Positions 44,166-53,387 of a stretch of DNA of 64,000 nucleotides are shown here, in pieces (within the stretch, counting starts at the first letter, position 1; each line of letters starts with the position of its first letter). The translations under genes were made by a program, and so were the position numbers. This DNA is from Kangsaoukella pontilimi (GTDB lineage Bacteria; Pseudomonadota; Alphaproteobacteria; Rhodobacterales; Rhodobacteraceae): NCBI RefSeq assembly GCF_009830125.1, contig NZ_WUPT01000001.1, positions 310,001-374,000 on the forward strand, in the 5' to 3' direction. Below the pieces are notes generated by a model. It ran no database searches and was not told the DNA's origin. It saw nothing but the letters and a program-made list of their open reading frames with translations.

Positions 44166-45521
44166 CTAGCCGTAGACGATGTTCGGCAGCCACGTGATGA
44201 TCTGCGGGAAGAGCATGCAGAGCACCAGACCCACCAGTTGCAGGAAGAGGAAGGGCAGCGCCGATTTGAAGATGTCCGACATCGGGATCTCGGCCGGGGC
44301 CACGCCCCGCAGGTAGAAGAGCGCATAGCCGAAGGGCGGGCTGAGGAAGCTCATCTGCATGTTCACGAGGTAGAGCACGCCGAACCAGAGGACGAGGTCG
44401 TCGGGGTCGGAGAGGCCGAAGGCGGCCGCGCCGAGCGCCTTGATGATCGGCACGAAGATCGGGACGCAGAGCAGCAGGATGCCCACCCAGTCGAGGAACA
44501 TGCCGAGGATCACCAGCAGGATCTGCATCAGGATCAGGATGCCCCAGGGGCCGAGGCCCGTGGCCGCCAGCGCGTCCTGAACGAATTGCTGACCGCCTTC
44601 GAGCACGTAGAGGCCCACGAAGATCGTAGCGCCGAACATGATCCAGATGACCATGGCGCTGGCCTTGAGCGTGGTCAGGCAGGCCTCGCGGATGGTGGGC
44701 CAGTCGAGCTTGCGGTGGATCGCCGCCACGATGAAGGCGCCGAAGGTGCCGATGCCTGCGGCCTCCACGGGCGTGGCGACGCCGGTGAAGATCACGCCGA
44801 GCACCACGACGATCAGTGCGATGGGCGCCGACATCTTGCCGATGAGCTGGAACTTCTCGCGCGTCGAGACGCGTTCCTCCATCGGGATCGGGGGCCCGAG
44901 CTCGGGGTTGATGAAGGAGCGGGTGACCACGTAGAGGATGTACATGCCCGACAGCATCAGGCCCGGGATGACCGCGCCGATGAAGAGTTCGCCCACCGAC
45001 TGTTCGGCCACGACCGCGTAGATGATGGCGAGGATCGAGGGCGGGATCAGGATACCCAGCGTGCCGCCCGCCATGATCGAGCCCATGGCGATCTTGGGGT
45101 CATAGCCACGCTTCAGCATCGCAGGGAGCGCGATGATCCCCATGGTCACCACCGCTGCGCCGATCACGCCGACCATGGCCGCAAGGATCGTCGAGGCGAG
45201 GATCGTCGCGGCGGCGAGGCCGCCTTTGACGCCGCCAAGCACCTTGTAGATCACGTCGAACATGTCGTTGATGATGCCCGCCCTTTCGAGCATCGCCGCC
45301 ATGAAGATGAAGAGCGGGATGGCCGAAAGCTGATAGTTGGTCATCAGCGGGAAGATGCGGCTTGGCACGATGTTGAGCGCCCGTTCGTCTCCGAGGATGA
45401 ACAGGAACACGCAGGCCAGACCGCCCGTGACGAAGGCGAGCGGCAGGCCCGCCATGAGGAGCGCCAGAAGCGATCCGAACATGATGAGCGTCAGAAGCTC
45501 GATTCCGATATCGAGACCCAT
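44166..45521 (-). CDS. dctM: TRAP transporter large permease (DctM)
   Basis: A 451-residue membrane protein with about 12 helices that forms the Na+-coupled transport channel of a tripartite ATP-independent periplasmic transporter. It shows the DctM-typical IPLFIFMAAMLERAGI segment near residue 70, GGTLGILIPPSILAIIYAVV near 155 and a C-terminal LWFGVLYLVNMQMSFLSPPFG. It is the last of dctP-dctQ-dctM on the minus strand, ending next to repeat copy B. Confidence 0.93.
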   Translation of the reverse strand: MGLDIGIELLTLIMFGSLLALLMAGLPLAFVTGGLACVFLFILGDERALNIVPSRIFPLMTNYQLSAIPLFIFMAAMLERAGIINDMFDVIYKVLGGVKGGLAAATILASTILAAMVGVIGAAVVTMGIIALPAMLKRGYDPKIAMGSIMAGGTLGILIPPSILAIIYAVVAEQSVGELFIGAVIPGLMLSGMYILYVVTRSFINPELGPPIPMEERVSTREKFQLIGKMSAPIALIVVVLGVIFTGVATPVEAAGIGTFGAFIVAAIHRKLDWPTIREACLTTLKASAMVIWIMFGATIFVGLYVLEGGQQFVQDALAATGLGPWGILILMQILLVILGMFLDWVGILLLCVPIFVPIIKALGAAAFGLSDPDDLVLWFGVLYLVNMQMSFLSPPFGYALFYLRGVAPAEIPMSDIFKSALPFLFLQLVGLVLCMLFPQIITWLPNIVYG

Positions 45522-45524
45522 GAC

Positions 45525-46835
45525 TTATTCCCCCCTCGCGATGGCGCGGATGTCTTTCGACAGTTTCGAGATGCCCTGAAGCACCAGAAGCAGGCCCCCC
45601 ATGACCATGACCCATTTCATGGGCCAGAGCGGCACTTCCCATTCATTGAAGCTGAGTTCGCCCCAGCGGATATTCGGGTCGGTCCACTGGTCAGCGGTAA
45701 AGCCCGAGACCATCTGGAGGAAGCCCATCTCGCCCCGCGCCCAGTTCGACACGATGCTGTTGCCGGTGGGGACCGCCATGGCGTCCATGGCGAAGACGTA
45801 GGAGGTCCAGAGCAGCGTGCCGGCGAAGATGAAGAAGAAGATCGACGTCACGAGGTCGGCCCAGGCCTTTTTCGGGCGCGAGAGCGGCGCGTAGAAGATG
45901 TCGACCCGCACATGGCTTTCGGTCAGCATCGCGTAGGAGCCGGCGATCAGGTACTGCATCCCGAACATCAGGTACATGGACTCGTGCGCCCAGTTCGTCG
46001 GGATGCCGAAGACATAACGGCTGATCACCTCGAAGTAGTAGACGAAGACCGCGATGACCGCCCAGTAGGCGACGAATTCGCCGCAGAAGAGCGACAGGCG
46101 GTCGATCCAGTTCTCGGCATATTCGTGATCCGCCTTCCGGTCGCTTTCGGCCTCGGCGCGTTCGAGCGCGATCTCGGCCTCGGAGCGGGTTTCCTCGGGG
46201 ATCGAGGCATTGGCGCGGCGGACCATCATGGGGATCAGAAGCGCGTCGATCGCCATGAAGGCAAGGATCAGATAGAAGGCGTAGCGCGCGTAGGAATTCC
46301 ACCGGGCGCGCTCGGCCACCGCGTCATCCAGACCGGTGCCGATCTGTTCGAGCGTGGCGCGCGCTTCGGCAATACGCTCTTCCGCCTGCGGGATGGCGGC
46401 CTCGGCGCGCTCGATCCGGCGCTGCGCGAGGCGTTCGGCCACGGAGCCGGCCTCGGCCTCGGCAAGGGTCGCCTGCAGCTCTGCCACGGTCGCCTGCGCC
46501 TCTTCGAGGCGCGGCTCTTCGCGGGCCAGAGCACGTTCGGCGGTGCGGGTTTCGTTCTGGAGGTCCGACACGACCGAGCGGGCGAGCGTGGCCTGACCGT
46601 TCGAATAGAGAATGAACAGGAAGACCGGGATGAAGAGCAGGCCCAGAAGGCTTTTCAGATAGAAGCGGTGCAGCCCGAGGATGCCGCCGGTGACCAGGAT
46701 GAAGTAGGCGAGCGGCGCGCTATAGGCATTCCGGTCGCGCCCTTGTCTCCGCGCCAACACCATTGCGATGAGGGGGAAGACGATCAGGCCGACCCAGTAA
46801 AGCCAATGCGGCAGCGTAAAGCTGATATCGGGCAT
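45525..46835 (-). CDS. TRAP small permease (DctQ) with N-terminal TM2 domain and coiled coil
   Basis: At 436 residues this is about twice the size of a normal DctQ. Residues 1-85 hold three hydrophobic segments with a TM2-like motif (GGILGLHRFYLKSLLG). Residues about 92-175 are a charged heptad-rich coiled coil (ERALAREEPRLEEAQATVAELQ, then AERLAQRRIERAEAA). A further helix (about 180-205) and a second charged segment precede the DctQ four-helix domain (about 245-430, with SRYVFGIPTNWAHE). The small permease supports DctM; the extension is probably a scaffold or regulatory addition. The gene ends 3 bases before dctM starts. Confidence 0.85.
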   Translation of the reverse strand: MPDISFTLPHWLYWVGLIVFPLIAMVLARRQGRDRNAYSAPLAYFILVTGGILGLHRFYLKSLLGLLFIPVFLFILYSNGQATLARSVVSDLQNETRTAERALAREEPRLEEAQATVAELQATLAEAEAGSVAERLAQRRIERAEAAIPQAEERIAEARATLEQIGTGLDDAVAERARWNSYARYAFYLILAFMAIDALLIPMMVRRANASIPEETRSEAEIALERAEAESDRKADHEYAENWIDRLSLFCGEFVAYWAVIAVFVYYFEVISRYVFGIPTNWAHESMYLMFGMQYLIAGSYAMLTESHVRVDIFYAPLSRPKKAWADLVTSIFFFIFAGTLLWTSYVFAMDAMAVPTGNSIVSNWARGEMGFLQMVSGFTADQWTDPNIRWGELSFNEWEVPLWPMKWVMVMGGLLLVLQGISKLSKDIRAIARGE

Positions 46836-46869
46836 GGGCGTGTATCCAGGGGTTAGGAACGGTCGGAAA

Positions 46870-46899
46870 CGTCGCCCGGATCAGATGTTCCGGGCGACG
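46870..46899 (-). terminator. Intercistronic hairpin after dctP
   Basis: CGTCGCCCGGA (46870-46880) and TCCGGGCGACG (46889-46899) form a perfect 11-base-pair stem with an 8-base loop, just after the dctP stop and before dctQ. There is no T-run, so it probably stabilises the dctP message or causes partial termination so that more binding protein than permease is made. Confidence 0.65.
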
Positions 46900-46926
46900 C
46901 GTGATGTGTGTGTACTCAGAGCCGGC

Positions 46927-48024
46927 TCAGAGCTTGAGTTCGAGGCCCTGTGTGAGCGCCGGGTCGACATAGCCGAGCGAGCCGGACTGCATGTAGTCGA
47001 GCTGCATCTTGAAGACGCGCGCCGCGTTCGGGTCGCGGTTGGCGTAGTCGAACCAGATCGGAACCGCGATCTCGGTCAGAAGCTCGACGTCGTCCTGGCT
47101 GAGGCGCGTGACCTCGGTGCCGTCTTCCTCGAACTTGACCCAGGCCTCTTGGTCCGCTTTCTGGATGGCCGCATGGTGCATGTCGGAGTACACATGCGTT
47201 TCCATTTCCATGAACTGCTGCATCTGCGGGCTGAGCGCGTTCCATGCGTCCATGCCGACGGTGATGTCCATGATGTCGACCGGCTGGTAGACCGACATGA
47301 AGCCCGGAGGGCCCATGACGATGTAGTCGGTGACCTGGCTGAAGCCGAGGGCGTAGTTCACGGCGGGCCCCACGTAGTCGGCCACGTCGATCGTGCCACG
47401 TTCGAGCGCGGGGAAGATCTCCGAACCCGGAAGAACGGTGGTTTCGGCGCCGATCTGGCTGAAGAGTTCGGCAACCATACCGCCCGGCAGGCGCATCTTG
47501 CGGCCCGCGAAGTCGTCGATCGAGCGGATCGGCACCTTGGAGTGGATGATGTTCGGACCGTGGTGGACGGGACCGACGAACATCAGGCCCTGCGCCGCCA
47601 TCAGCTCGCGCGCGATGTCGATGCCGCCGAGCCCGTAGTAGAACACGTCGAACTCGTGCGGGTTGCGAAGGCCCATCGGATAGGACGTCAGGAACGTCGC
47701 TGCCGGGATGATGCCCTGATAGTAGATGGTGAAGGGGTTGATCGCCTCGAGCACGCCGTTCTTGACGGCATCGGCAAGCTGGAAGTCGCCCACGACGTCA
47801 TTCGCGCCGAAAGGCTGGATCGCCAGTTCGCCGCCGGTCTTTTCCACGATGCTGTTGGCCCAGTCCTTGAAAATCTGAAGGCCCGCGCCGCCCGGCCAGG
47901 ACGTCTGCATCCGCCATGTGGTCGTGTGGCTGGCCGCGGTTGCGATATGCGGCGCGGCAAGCGTCGCGGCACCCGCGCCGGCAAGCGTACGCAGCGCCAT
48001 GCGGCGATTCGTCGATTTCATCAT
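46927..48024 (-). CDS. dctP: TRAP transporter periplasmic substrate-binding protein (DctP)
   Basis: A 365-residue binding protein. It begins with a Tat-like signal (NRRMALRTLAGAGAATLAAP, twin Arg then a hydrophobic stretch to about residue 31). The mature part carries TTTWRMQTSWPGG, the typical FAGRKMRLPGGMVAELFSQIG segment near 195 and GTIDVADYVGPAVNYALGF. This resembles the TakP/FcbT1-like group, often linked to 2-oxoacids or aromatic acids; the substrate cannot be fixed here. Start is ATG 48024, with GGGAGGA six bases upstream. First gene of the TRAP operon. Confidence 0.92.
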   Translation of the reverse strand: MMKSTNRRMALRTLAGAGAATLAAPHIATAASHTTTWRMQTSWPGGAGLQIFKDWANSIVEKTGGELAIQPFGANDVVGDFQLADAVKNGVLEAINPFTIYYQGIIPAATFLTSYPMGLRNPHEFDVFYYGLGGIDIARELMAAQGLMFVGPVHHGPNIIHSKVPIRSIDDFAGRKMRLPGGMVAELFSQIGAETTVLPGSEIFPALERGTIDVADYVGPAVNYALGFSQVTDYIVMGPPGFMSVYQPVDIMDITVGMDAWNALSPQMQQFMEMETHVYSDMHHAAIQKADQEAWVKFEEDGTEVTRLSQDDVELLTEIAVPIWFDYANRDPNAARVFKMQLDYMQSGSLGYVDPALTQGLELKL

Positions 48025-48323
48025 TGTAGTCCTCCCATGTCGCGTGACGGCGTCAGGATCGGCCTGAACCGACTGCCGCGTCCTCCCTCGCGCCGCACCG
48101 CCCGGATGGTTTCGGGCGGTTCCTCGCGCGATCTGCGGCAAGCCGTCACATGCAAGGTTCTATATCTCGCAGGCTCATGGGCAAGGAAAAACCTGAAATT
48201 GGACAGGTTAATTGCCCAATTACCGCAAAATAAGGGCGTTTGCGCGATGGCTTGGACGGCAGGCCGAAGACTGTTTGCGGTAACCTTAACGCGCAGCCGA
48301 GGCGCGGCGCCGAATCGACAGGG
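48025..48323. other. Intergenic region upstream of TRAP operon
   Basis: No gene is seen. An AT-richer segment (about 48180-48240) has two imperfect inverted repeats: AACCTG-N8-CAGGTT (48190-48209) and AATTGG-N13-CCAATT (48197-48221). These are plausible operator sites for a regulator of the TRAP genes. The frcR stop lies at the other end of the gap. Confidence 0.45.
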
Positions 48324-49511
48324 TCACGCGACGAAGAATCTCGAGTGGATGGGCAGGAGGGCCGCGCCGATCGAACGGGCGCGCCGACCGACCGAGGCGG
48401 TCTCGATCCGAGGACGGTCGAGACCGGTCAGGTCAAGCTCTCCGAAATGGCGGTCCGTGGCCGCTGCGAGGCGTTGGCGCACGTCGTCCGGCATGGCGCC
48501 GTCGATGAGAATGGCTTCGACCTCGACCACCGAAGCGATGGAAAGCGACGCGATGGCAAGATTGCGCGCGGTCTTGTCGATCCAGGGCGCGACCTGTGCC
48601 TCGAACGCCCGCCAGTCGGTCGGAGACTGCCTGAGCGCGGCCGGGTCCACGCCGTCTCGCGCCAGGGCCTCTTCCAGAAGGTAAAGCGAGGCGACGTTCA
48701 GAAGCGGCGTGACCCCGCCCGCGCCGTCCGGGACGGGGAGGGGGCCGAGCGCCGCGGCATTGCGTGTCGGACCCCAGATGATCTTGCCGTCGAGCACCAG
48801 TCCGCCGCCCACGAAGGCGCCGACGAAGATATGGGCAAAATCCGTGAATTCGCTGCCGCGTCCCAGAAGGTGCTCGGCGATGCAGGCCGATGTCGCGTCG
48901 TTCTCGATGAAGACGTCGAGTCCGGTGACTGCCGCGATCTCGTCCTCGAGCGACAGGTTCTTCCACTGTCGCATGGCGGCCTCGGGCGCATTCACCTGTT
49001 CGAGCCAGTTCCAGATCTCCCGAGGACGTGCGACGCCCATCCCCGTCGTGCGCGGTCGCGCCGGCGGTATATCCTCGTAAATGCGTTTGAGGCCGCTTTC
49101 GATGAAATCGAACACGGTTTTGATTTCCGGATAGGGATAGGTCAGCGTGAGCGACGCCAGCGGCGTGCCGTGGAAATCAACCAGCACGAGTTCGGCCGAG
49201 CGCCGGCCGATATTCAGGCCGATGGAGTAAACGCCACCGGGGTTCAGCTCCATCGGTACGGACGGTTTGCCGACCTTGCCTCTGCCGCGGACGGCCTCGC
49301 CCCTTCGGAGCAGCTCCTGCCCCTCGAGCGCGCGAAGGATATTGGAGACGGTCTGCGCTGACAGACCCGAACGCCGGGCGATCTCGGCCCCGGCCATCTG
49401 ACCGTGTCTGCGAAGGTAGGACAGGACCAGCCGCGCGTTCTGATCGCGAAGGCCCGACTGGTTCGCACCAGCGACCGGATCCCGCACCAGGCTGTCCGTT
49501 TCGTCGTCCAT
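48324..49511 (-). CDS. frcR: ROK-family transcriptional repressor of frc operon
   Basis: A 395-residue ROK-type regulator. An N-terminal winged helix-turn-helix (about 20-80: LRDQNARLVLSYLRRHG, AEIARRSGLSAQTVSNILRAL) is followed by a sugar-kinase-like ROK fold with the ATPase-type GLNIGRRSAELVLVDF and ENDATSACIAEHLLG segments. It lacks the full CXCGXXGC zinc motif of Mlc/NagC. It is divergent from frcB, with an inverted repeat between them, matching frcR upstream of frcBCAK in Sinorhizobium. The regulatory role is inferred from that arrangement. Confidence 0.85.
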   Translation of the reverse strand: MDDETDSLVRDPVAGANQSGLRDQNARLVLSYLRRHGQMAGAEIARRSGLSAQTVSNILRALEGQELLRRGEAVRGRGKVGKPSVPMELNPGGVYSIGLNIGRRSAELVLVDFHGTPLASLTLTYPYPEIKTVFDFIESGLKRIYEDIPPARPRTTGMGVARPREIWNWLEQVNAPEAAMRQWKNLSLEDEIAAVTGLDVFIENDATSACIAEHLLGRGSEFTDFAHIFVGAFVGGGLVLDGKIIWGPTRNAAALGPLPVPDGAGGVTPLLNVASLYLLEEALARDGVDPAALRQSPTDWRAFEAQVAPWIDKTARNLAIASLSIASVVEVEAILIDGAMPDDVRQRLAAATDRHFGELDLTGLDRPRIETASVGRRARSIGAALLPIHSRFFVA

Positions 49512-49531
49512 GCACTGTTCTCCCTTTGAAA

Positions 49532-49614
49532 AAACTGGCGGCTATACAGGTATTTGTCAATTTATAAATCACTTTTATTTATTTATTGACTTTTGCGCTC
49601 GGGTGCCTCAGTTT
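49532..49614. promoter_or_regulatory. Divergent frcR/frcB promoters with central operator
   Basis: A near-perfect inverted repeat with 14-base arms (GTCAATTTATAAAT 49556-49569 and ATTTATTTATTGAC 49577-49590, 12 of 14 complementary) lies between the genes. On the + strand TTGACT (49586-49591) is 17 bases from CAGTTT (49609-49614). On the minus strand TTGACA (49560-49555) is 17 bases from CAGTTT (49537-49532). Both -35 boxes therefore sit in the operator arms, so a bound ROK repressor would block both promoters at once. Confidence 0.75.
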
Positions 49615-49666
49615 GACGGTCGTTCCGGAGGGAATCCGGGAAAAGGACACCAAAGGGGAGGAACCC

Positions 49667-50686
49667 ATGAAAAAGCTTATGCTCGGCTCTGCACTTGCCA
49701 CTTTTGCACTGGCCGGAAGTGCGATGGCAGGAGGCCACGCCACAACCGCGTGTCTCATTACCAAGACCGACACGAACCCCTTCTTCGTCAAGATGAAGGA
49801 AGGTGCGACCGCCAAAGCCGAAGAGCTTGGCGTCGAACTCAAGACCTTCGCCGGCAAGTTCGACGGCGACCACGAAACCCAGGTTCAGGCGATCGAAACC
49901 TGCATTCTCGACGGTGCGAAGGGTATCCTTCTGACCGCCTCCGACACCTCGTCCATCACGTCGTCGGTGCAGCAGGCCCGTGACGCCGGTCTCGTCGTCA
50001 TCGCGCTCGACACGCCGCTGAACCCGATCGACGCCGCTGACGCGACCTTTGCCACGGACAACTACCGTGCCGGTCTTCTGATCGGGCAGTGGGCCAAGGC
50101 GCAGATGGGCGATGCCGCCGCGGATGCCAAGATCGGCCTCCTGAACATCAACGTGTCGCAGCCGACCGTCGGCGTGCTTCGCAACCAGGGCTTCCTCGAA
50201 GGCTTCGGCGTCGATCTGGGCGATCCCTCCAAGTGGGGCGACGAGACCGATCCGCGCATCGTCGGTCACGACGTGTCTGACGGCAACGAAGAAGGCGGCC
50301 GCAAGGGCATGGAAAACCTGCTTGCCCAGGACGCAGAAATCAACGTCGTCTACACGATCAACGAACCGGCCGCCGCCGGCGCCTACGAGGCGCTCAAGGC
50401 ACTTGGCCGCGAGGACGATGTCCTGATCGTGTCGGTCGACGGCGGCTGCCCCGGTGTTCAGAACGTCGCCGAAGGCGTCATCGGCGCCACGTCGCAGCAG
50501 TATCCGCTTCTGATGGCGTCGCTCGGCATCGAGGCGATCAAGAACTGGGCCGAAAACGGCCAGAAGCCCGAGCCCACCCCGGGCAAGGATTTCTTCGACA
50601 CCGGCGTCGGCCTTGTCACAGACCAGCCGGTCGATGGCGTCGAGTCGATCTCGGTCGAGGAAGGTCTCGCCAAGTGCTGGGGCTGA
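49667..50686 (+). CDS. frcB: Fructose-type sugar ABC transporter substrate-binding protein
   Basis: A 339-residue periplasmic binding protein of the type I sugar-binding fold. A signal peptide ([20 protein letters not shown]) is followed by [17 protein letters not shown] and [15 protein letters not shown], with [18 protein letters not shown] near 245 in the ligand cleft. Order frcB-frcC-frcA-frcK matches the fructose transporter of rhizobia; mannose and ribose are also bound there, so the ligand is a likely guess. The start at 49667 has a GGGGAGG ribosome-binding site. A perfect hairpin follows the stop. Confidence 0.88.
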   Translation: MKKLMLGSALATFALAGSAMAGGHATTACLITKTDTNPFFVKMKEGATAKAEELGVELKTFAGKFDGDHETQVQAIETCILDGAKGILLTASDTSSITSSVQQARDAGLVVIALDTPLNPIDAADATFATDNYRAGLLIGQWAKAQMGDAAADAKIGLLNINVSQPTVGVLRNQGFLEGFGVDLGDPSKWGDETDPRIVGHDVSDGNEEGGRKGMENLLAQDAEINVVYTINEPAAAGAYEALKALGREDDVLIVSVDGGCPGVQNVAEGVIGATSQQYPLLMASLGIEAIKNWAENGQKPEPTPGKDFFDTGVGLVTDQPVDGVESISVEEGLAKCWG

Positions 50687-50701
50687 CCCATTGAATGCCT
50701 T

Positions 50702-50730
50702 TTCGGGGGGCGGATCATCCGCCCCCCGAA
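50702..50730 (+). terminator. Intercistronic hairpin after frcB
   Basis: Perfect 14-base arms (50702-50715 and 50717-50730) around one central C, starting TTCGGGGGGCGGAT. It lies 15 bases after the frcB stop and there is no T-run. It is likely a 3' stabiliser of frcB mRNA or an attenuator that raises binding protein over permease, as in many binding-protein operons. A second smaller hairpin (about 50771-50798) follows before frcC. Confidence 0.75.
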
Positions 50731-50808
50731 GCAGGGTCAACTTTTCTCCGACAATGAAGTAATATTCCGATGCGGACGGCGAAAAATGCCGCCGCACTAG
50801 GGGGGATC

Positions 50809-51879
50809 ATGTCAGAAACCACGCAAAGTTCAGACAGCTACGAGTCCGCGGCCAACCGCGCAGAGAGAGTTGCCGAGTTCGAACAGCACAATCGCGGATT
50901 TGTCGGTCGGCTGCAGCATATCCTGCATCTGAACCCGTCCTTCGTGCCGCTGATCGTCCTTCTCGGCTCGATCCTGATGTTCGGCCTTCTTCTCGGCTCG
51001 AAATTCTTTTCCCCCTTCGCGCTGACGCTCATCCTGCAACAGGTGCAGATCGTGGGTATCGTCGCGGCGGCGCAGTCGCTGGTCATCCTGACGGCGGGCA
51101 TCGACCTGTCTGTCGGGGCGATCATGGTCTTTTCCTCGGTCGTCATGGGCCAGTTCACGTTCCGCTACGGGTTGCCGCCCACGATAGCGATCGCCTGCGG
51201 TCTTGCAGTGGGCACCGCCATCGGTGCGCTGAACGGCTGGCTTGTCGCGCGCGTGAAGCTGCCGCCCTTCATCGTCACGCTTGGGATGTGGCAAATCGTT
51301 CTGGCGACGAATTTCCTCTATTCCGCGAATGAAACGATCCGCAGCCAGGATATCGAGGCTCAGGCTCCGCTTCTTCAGCTTTTCGGCGCTAAATTCGATG
51401 TCGGTGGTGCAGTGCTGACCGTGGGGGTCGTGTTCATGCTGATCCTCGTTTTCGTTCTGGCCTATGTGTTGAAACACACGGCCTGGGGTCGACATGTCTA
51501 CGCGGTCGGGGACGATCCGGAGGCGGCTGAGCTGTCCGGTGTTAACGTCAAGCGGACGCTCATCCAGGTCTACGCGCTGGCCGGTCTTATCTGCGCCTTC
51601 GCGGGCTGGGCCCTGATCGGAAGGATCGGCTCGGTCTCACCCACCTCGGGCCAGTTGGCCAACATCGAAAGCATCACCGCCGTGGTGATCGGGGGCATCT
51701 CGCTCTTCGGGGGGCGCGGCTCGATCCTGGGAACGCTCTTCGGGGCGCTGATCGTCGGTGTCTTCACGCTGGGTCTACGCCTGATGGGGGCGGATGCGCA
51801 GTGGACCTATCTTCTCATCGGTCTTCTCATCATCGCCGCCGTCGCGGTCGACCAGTGGATCAGAAAGGTGTCGGGATAA
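50809..51879 (+). CDS. frcC: Sugar ABC transporter permease
   Basis: A 356-residue membrane protein with about 8-10 helices, of the RbsC/FrcC branch of BPD_transp_2. Characteristic segments are ILTAGIDLSVGAIMVFSS near residue 98 and the EAA-like GVNVKRTLIQVYALAGLICAF near 250, then ISLFGGRGSILGTLFGALIVG. The start at ATG 50809 has a GGGGGG ribosome-binding region; an upstream frame extension to 50770 is not used. Its TAA stop overlaps the frcA ATG (TAATG). Confidence 0.92.
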   Translation: MSETTQSSDSYESAANRAERVAEFEQHNRGFVGRLQHILHLNPSFVPLIVLLGSILMFGLLLGSKFFSPFALTLILQQVQIVGIVAAAQSLVILTAGIDLSVGAIMVFSSVVMGQFTFRYGLPPTIAIACGLAVGTAIGALNGWLVARVKLPPFIVTLGMWQIVLATNFLYSANETIRSQDIEAQAPLLQLFGAKFDVGGAVLTVGVVFMLILVFVLAYVLKHTAWGRHVYAVGDDPEAAELSGVNVKRTLIQVYALAGLICAFAGWALIGRIGSVSPTSGQLANIESITAVVIGGISLFGGRGSILGTLFGALIVGVFTLGLRLMGADAQWTYLLIGLLIIAAVAVDQWIRKVSG

Positions 51880-52655
51880 TGGAACCCATTCTCAAAGGAC
51901 GTAATCTCGTAAAGCGCTACGGTCGCGTCACCGCACTCGATCACTGCGACTTCGATCTGATGCCGGGCGAGATCCTCGCCGTCATCGGGGACAACGGCGC
52001 CGGCAAGTCGAGCCTGATCAAGGCGGTCTCGGGCGCCGTGATCCCGGACGAGGGCGAGGTCTTTCTCAACGGCGAGAAGGTGAGCTTCAGCTCTCCGATG
52101 GACGCCCGCGACGCTGGCATCGAGACGGTGTACCAGACGCTCGCCATGTCGCCCGCGCTGTCGATCACGGACAACATGTTCATGGGGCGCGAGATCCGGA
52201 AGTCGGGCTTCATGGGCAAGTGGCTTCGTCAGCTCGACCGGGCCGCGATGGAGAAATTCGCCCGCGACAAGCTGAACGATCTCGGTCTGATGACCATTCA
52301 GAACATCAACCAGGCGGTCGAGACGCTTTCGGGCGGTCAGCGCCAGGGCGTCGCGGTGGCACGCGCCGCCGCCTTCGGTTCGAAGGTCATCATTCTGGAC
52401 GAGCCGACGGCGGCCCTTGGTGTCAAGGAAAGCCGCAAGGTGCTGGAGCTGATCCAGGACGTGAAATCGCGCGGCATTCCGATCATTCTCATCAGCCACA
52501 ACATGCCTCATGTCTTCGAGGTGGCCGACCGCATCCATGTGCACCGTCTCGGACGCCGGCTCTGCGTGATCGACCCCAAGAAGCATACGATGAGCGATGC
52601 CGTCGCCCTGATGACCGGTGCGAAAGAGCCCGACGCCCAAGATGCCGCCGCCTGA
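51879..52655 (+). CDS. frcA: Sugar ABC transporter ATP-binding protein
   Basis: A single-domain ATPase (258 residues), shorter than the duplicated RbsA type and typical of FrcA. Walker A is GDNGAGKSSLIKA near residue 36, the signature LSGGQRQGVAVARAA near 150, Walker B VIILDEPTAAL near 170 and the H-loop ILISHNMPHV near 203. It couples to frcC by start-stop overlap, and the frcK start lies inside its 3' end. Confidence 0.93.
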   Translation: MEPILKGRNLVKRYGRVTALDHCDFDLMPGEILAVIGDNGAGKSSLIKAVSGAVIPDEGEVFLNGEKVSFSSPMDARDAGIETVYQTLAMSPALSITDNMFMGREIRKSGFMGKWLRQLDRAAMEKFARDKLNDLGLMTIQNINQAVETLSGGQRQGVAVARAAAFGSKVIILDEPTAALGVKESRKVLELIQDVKSRGIPIILISHNMPHVFEVADRIHVHRLGRRLCVIDPKKHTMSDAVALMTGAKEPDAQDAAA

Positions 52656-53310
52656 GCCATCATCCTTCGGACTGCCTGACGGCCTTCTTGACCGCGTCCT
52701 CGCGCTCGATACCGGCGCGCGGCGCCGTCTGGTGGCCATTGCCGGGACGCCCGCGGGCGGGAAGTCGACGCTCGCCGCCGCGCTGACCGACGCGCTTGTC
52801 GCGAAGGGGGTGAGGGCGGCGAACGTGCCGATGGACGGGTTCCATCTGGACAACCGGCTTCTGGACGAGCGTGGGCTCAGGGCGCGGAAGGGCGCGCCCG
52901 AGACCTTCGACGGCGCGGGCTTCGTCGCGCTGATGCGGCGGCTACGCACAGAAGAACAGGTCGTCTATCCGGTCTTCGACCGTGGGCAGGATCAGGCGAT
53001 TGCGGGGGCAGGGCTTGTACCTGCCGAATGCCCTCTGGTCGTCGTCGAGGGGAATTACCTTCTGTTCAACGAGGCGCCGTGGACGGCGCTGACCGATATC
53101 TGGGACCTGTCGGTCTGGGTCGAGACAAGCGAGGCGACGGTGCTGCAGCGCTGCGTGCAGCGCTGGCTGGACCACGGGTTCGGCCCGGACGCCGCCCGCG
53201 CCCGCGCCGAACAGAACGATCTGCCAAACGCACGGCGGGTCATTGCCGGTCGCCTGCCGGCGGACATCGTCGTGCCCGAACCACAAAGAGAGCGCGCGGA
53301 CGTGACGTAA
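52642..53310 (+). CDS. frcK: FrcK-like kinase (phosphoribulokinase/uridine kinase fold)
   Basis: A P-loop kinase of 222 residues with Walker A AIAGTPAGGKSTLAAAL near residue 35, the PMDGFHLDN substrate-site motif near 67 and VVEGNYLLFNEAPW near 135. It overlaps frcA by 14 bases if the ATG at 52642 is used; a GTG at 52618 is in frame too. In Sinorhizobium frcK is the last gene of the fructose operon and is presumed to phosphorylate the sugar, but its substrate is not proven. Confidence 0.85.
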   Translation: MPPPEPSSFGLPDGLLDRVLALDTGARRRLVAIAGTPAGGKSTLAAALTDALVAKGVRAANVPMDGFHLDNRLLDERGLRARKGAPETFDGAGFVALMRRLRTEEQVVYPVFDRGQDQAIAGAGLVPAECPLVVVEGNYLLFNEAPWTALTDIWDLSVWVETSEATVLQRCVQRWLDHGFGPDAARARAEQNDLPNARRVIAGRLPADIVVPEPQRERADVT

Positions 53311-53387
53311 GCCGAGAGGCACGTTAAGAGACGCGCGAAACAAACCGCCATGGCCCGGTGAGCCGCGGCCACCCGAAAGGAGAAACC

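Noticed and set aside
44130-46856. A 908-codon + strand open frame
   Set aside because: It is antisense to dctM and dctQ and reads as Asp/Glu/Arg/His-rich low-complexity text with no domain.
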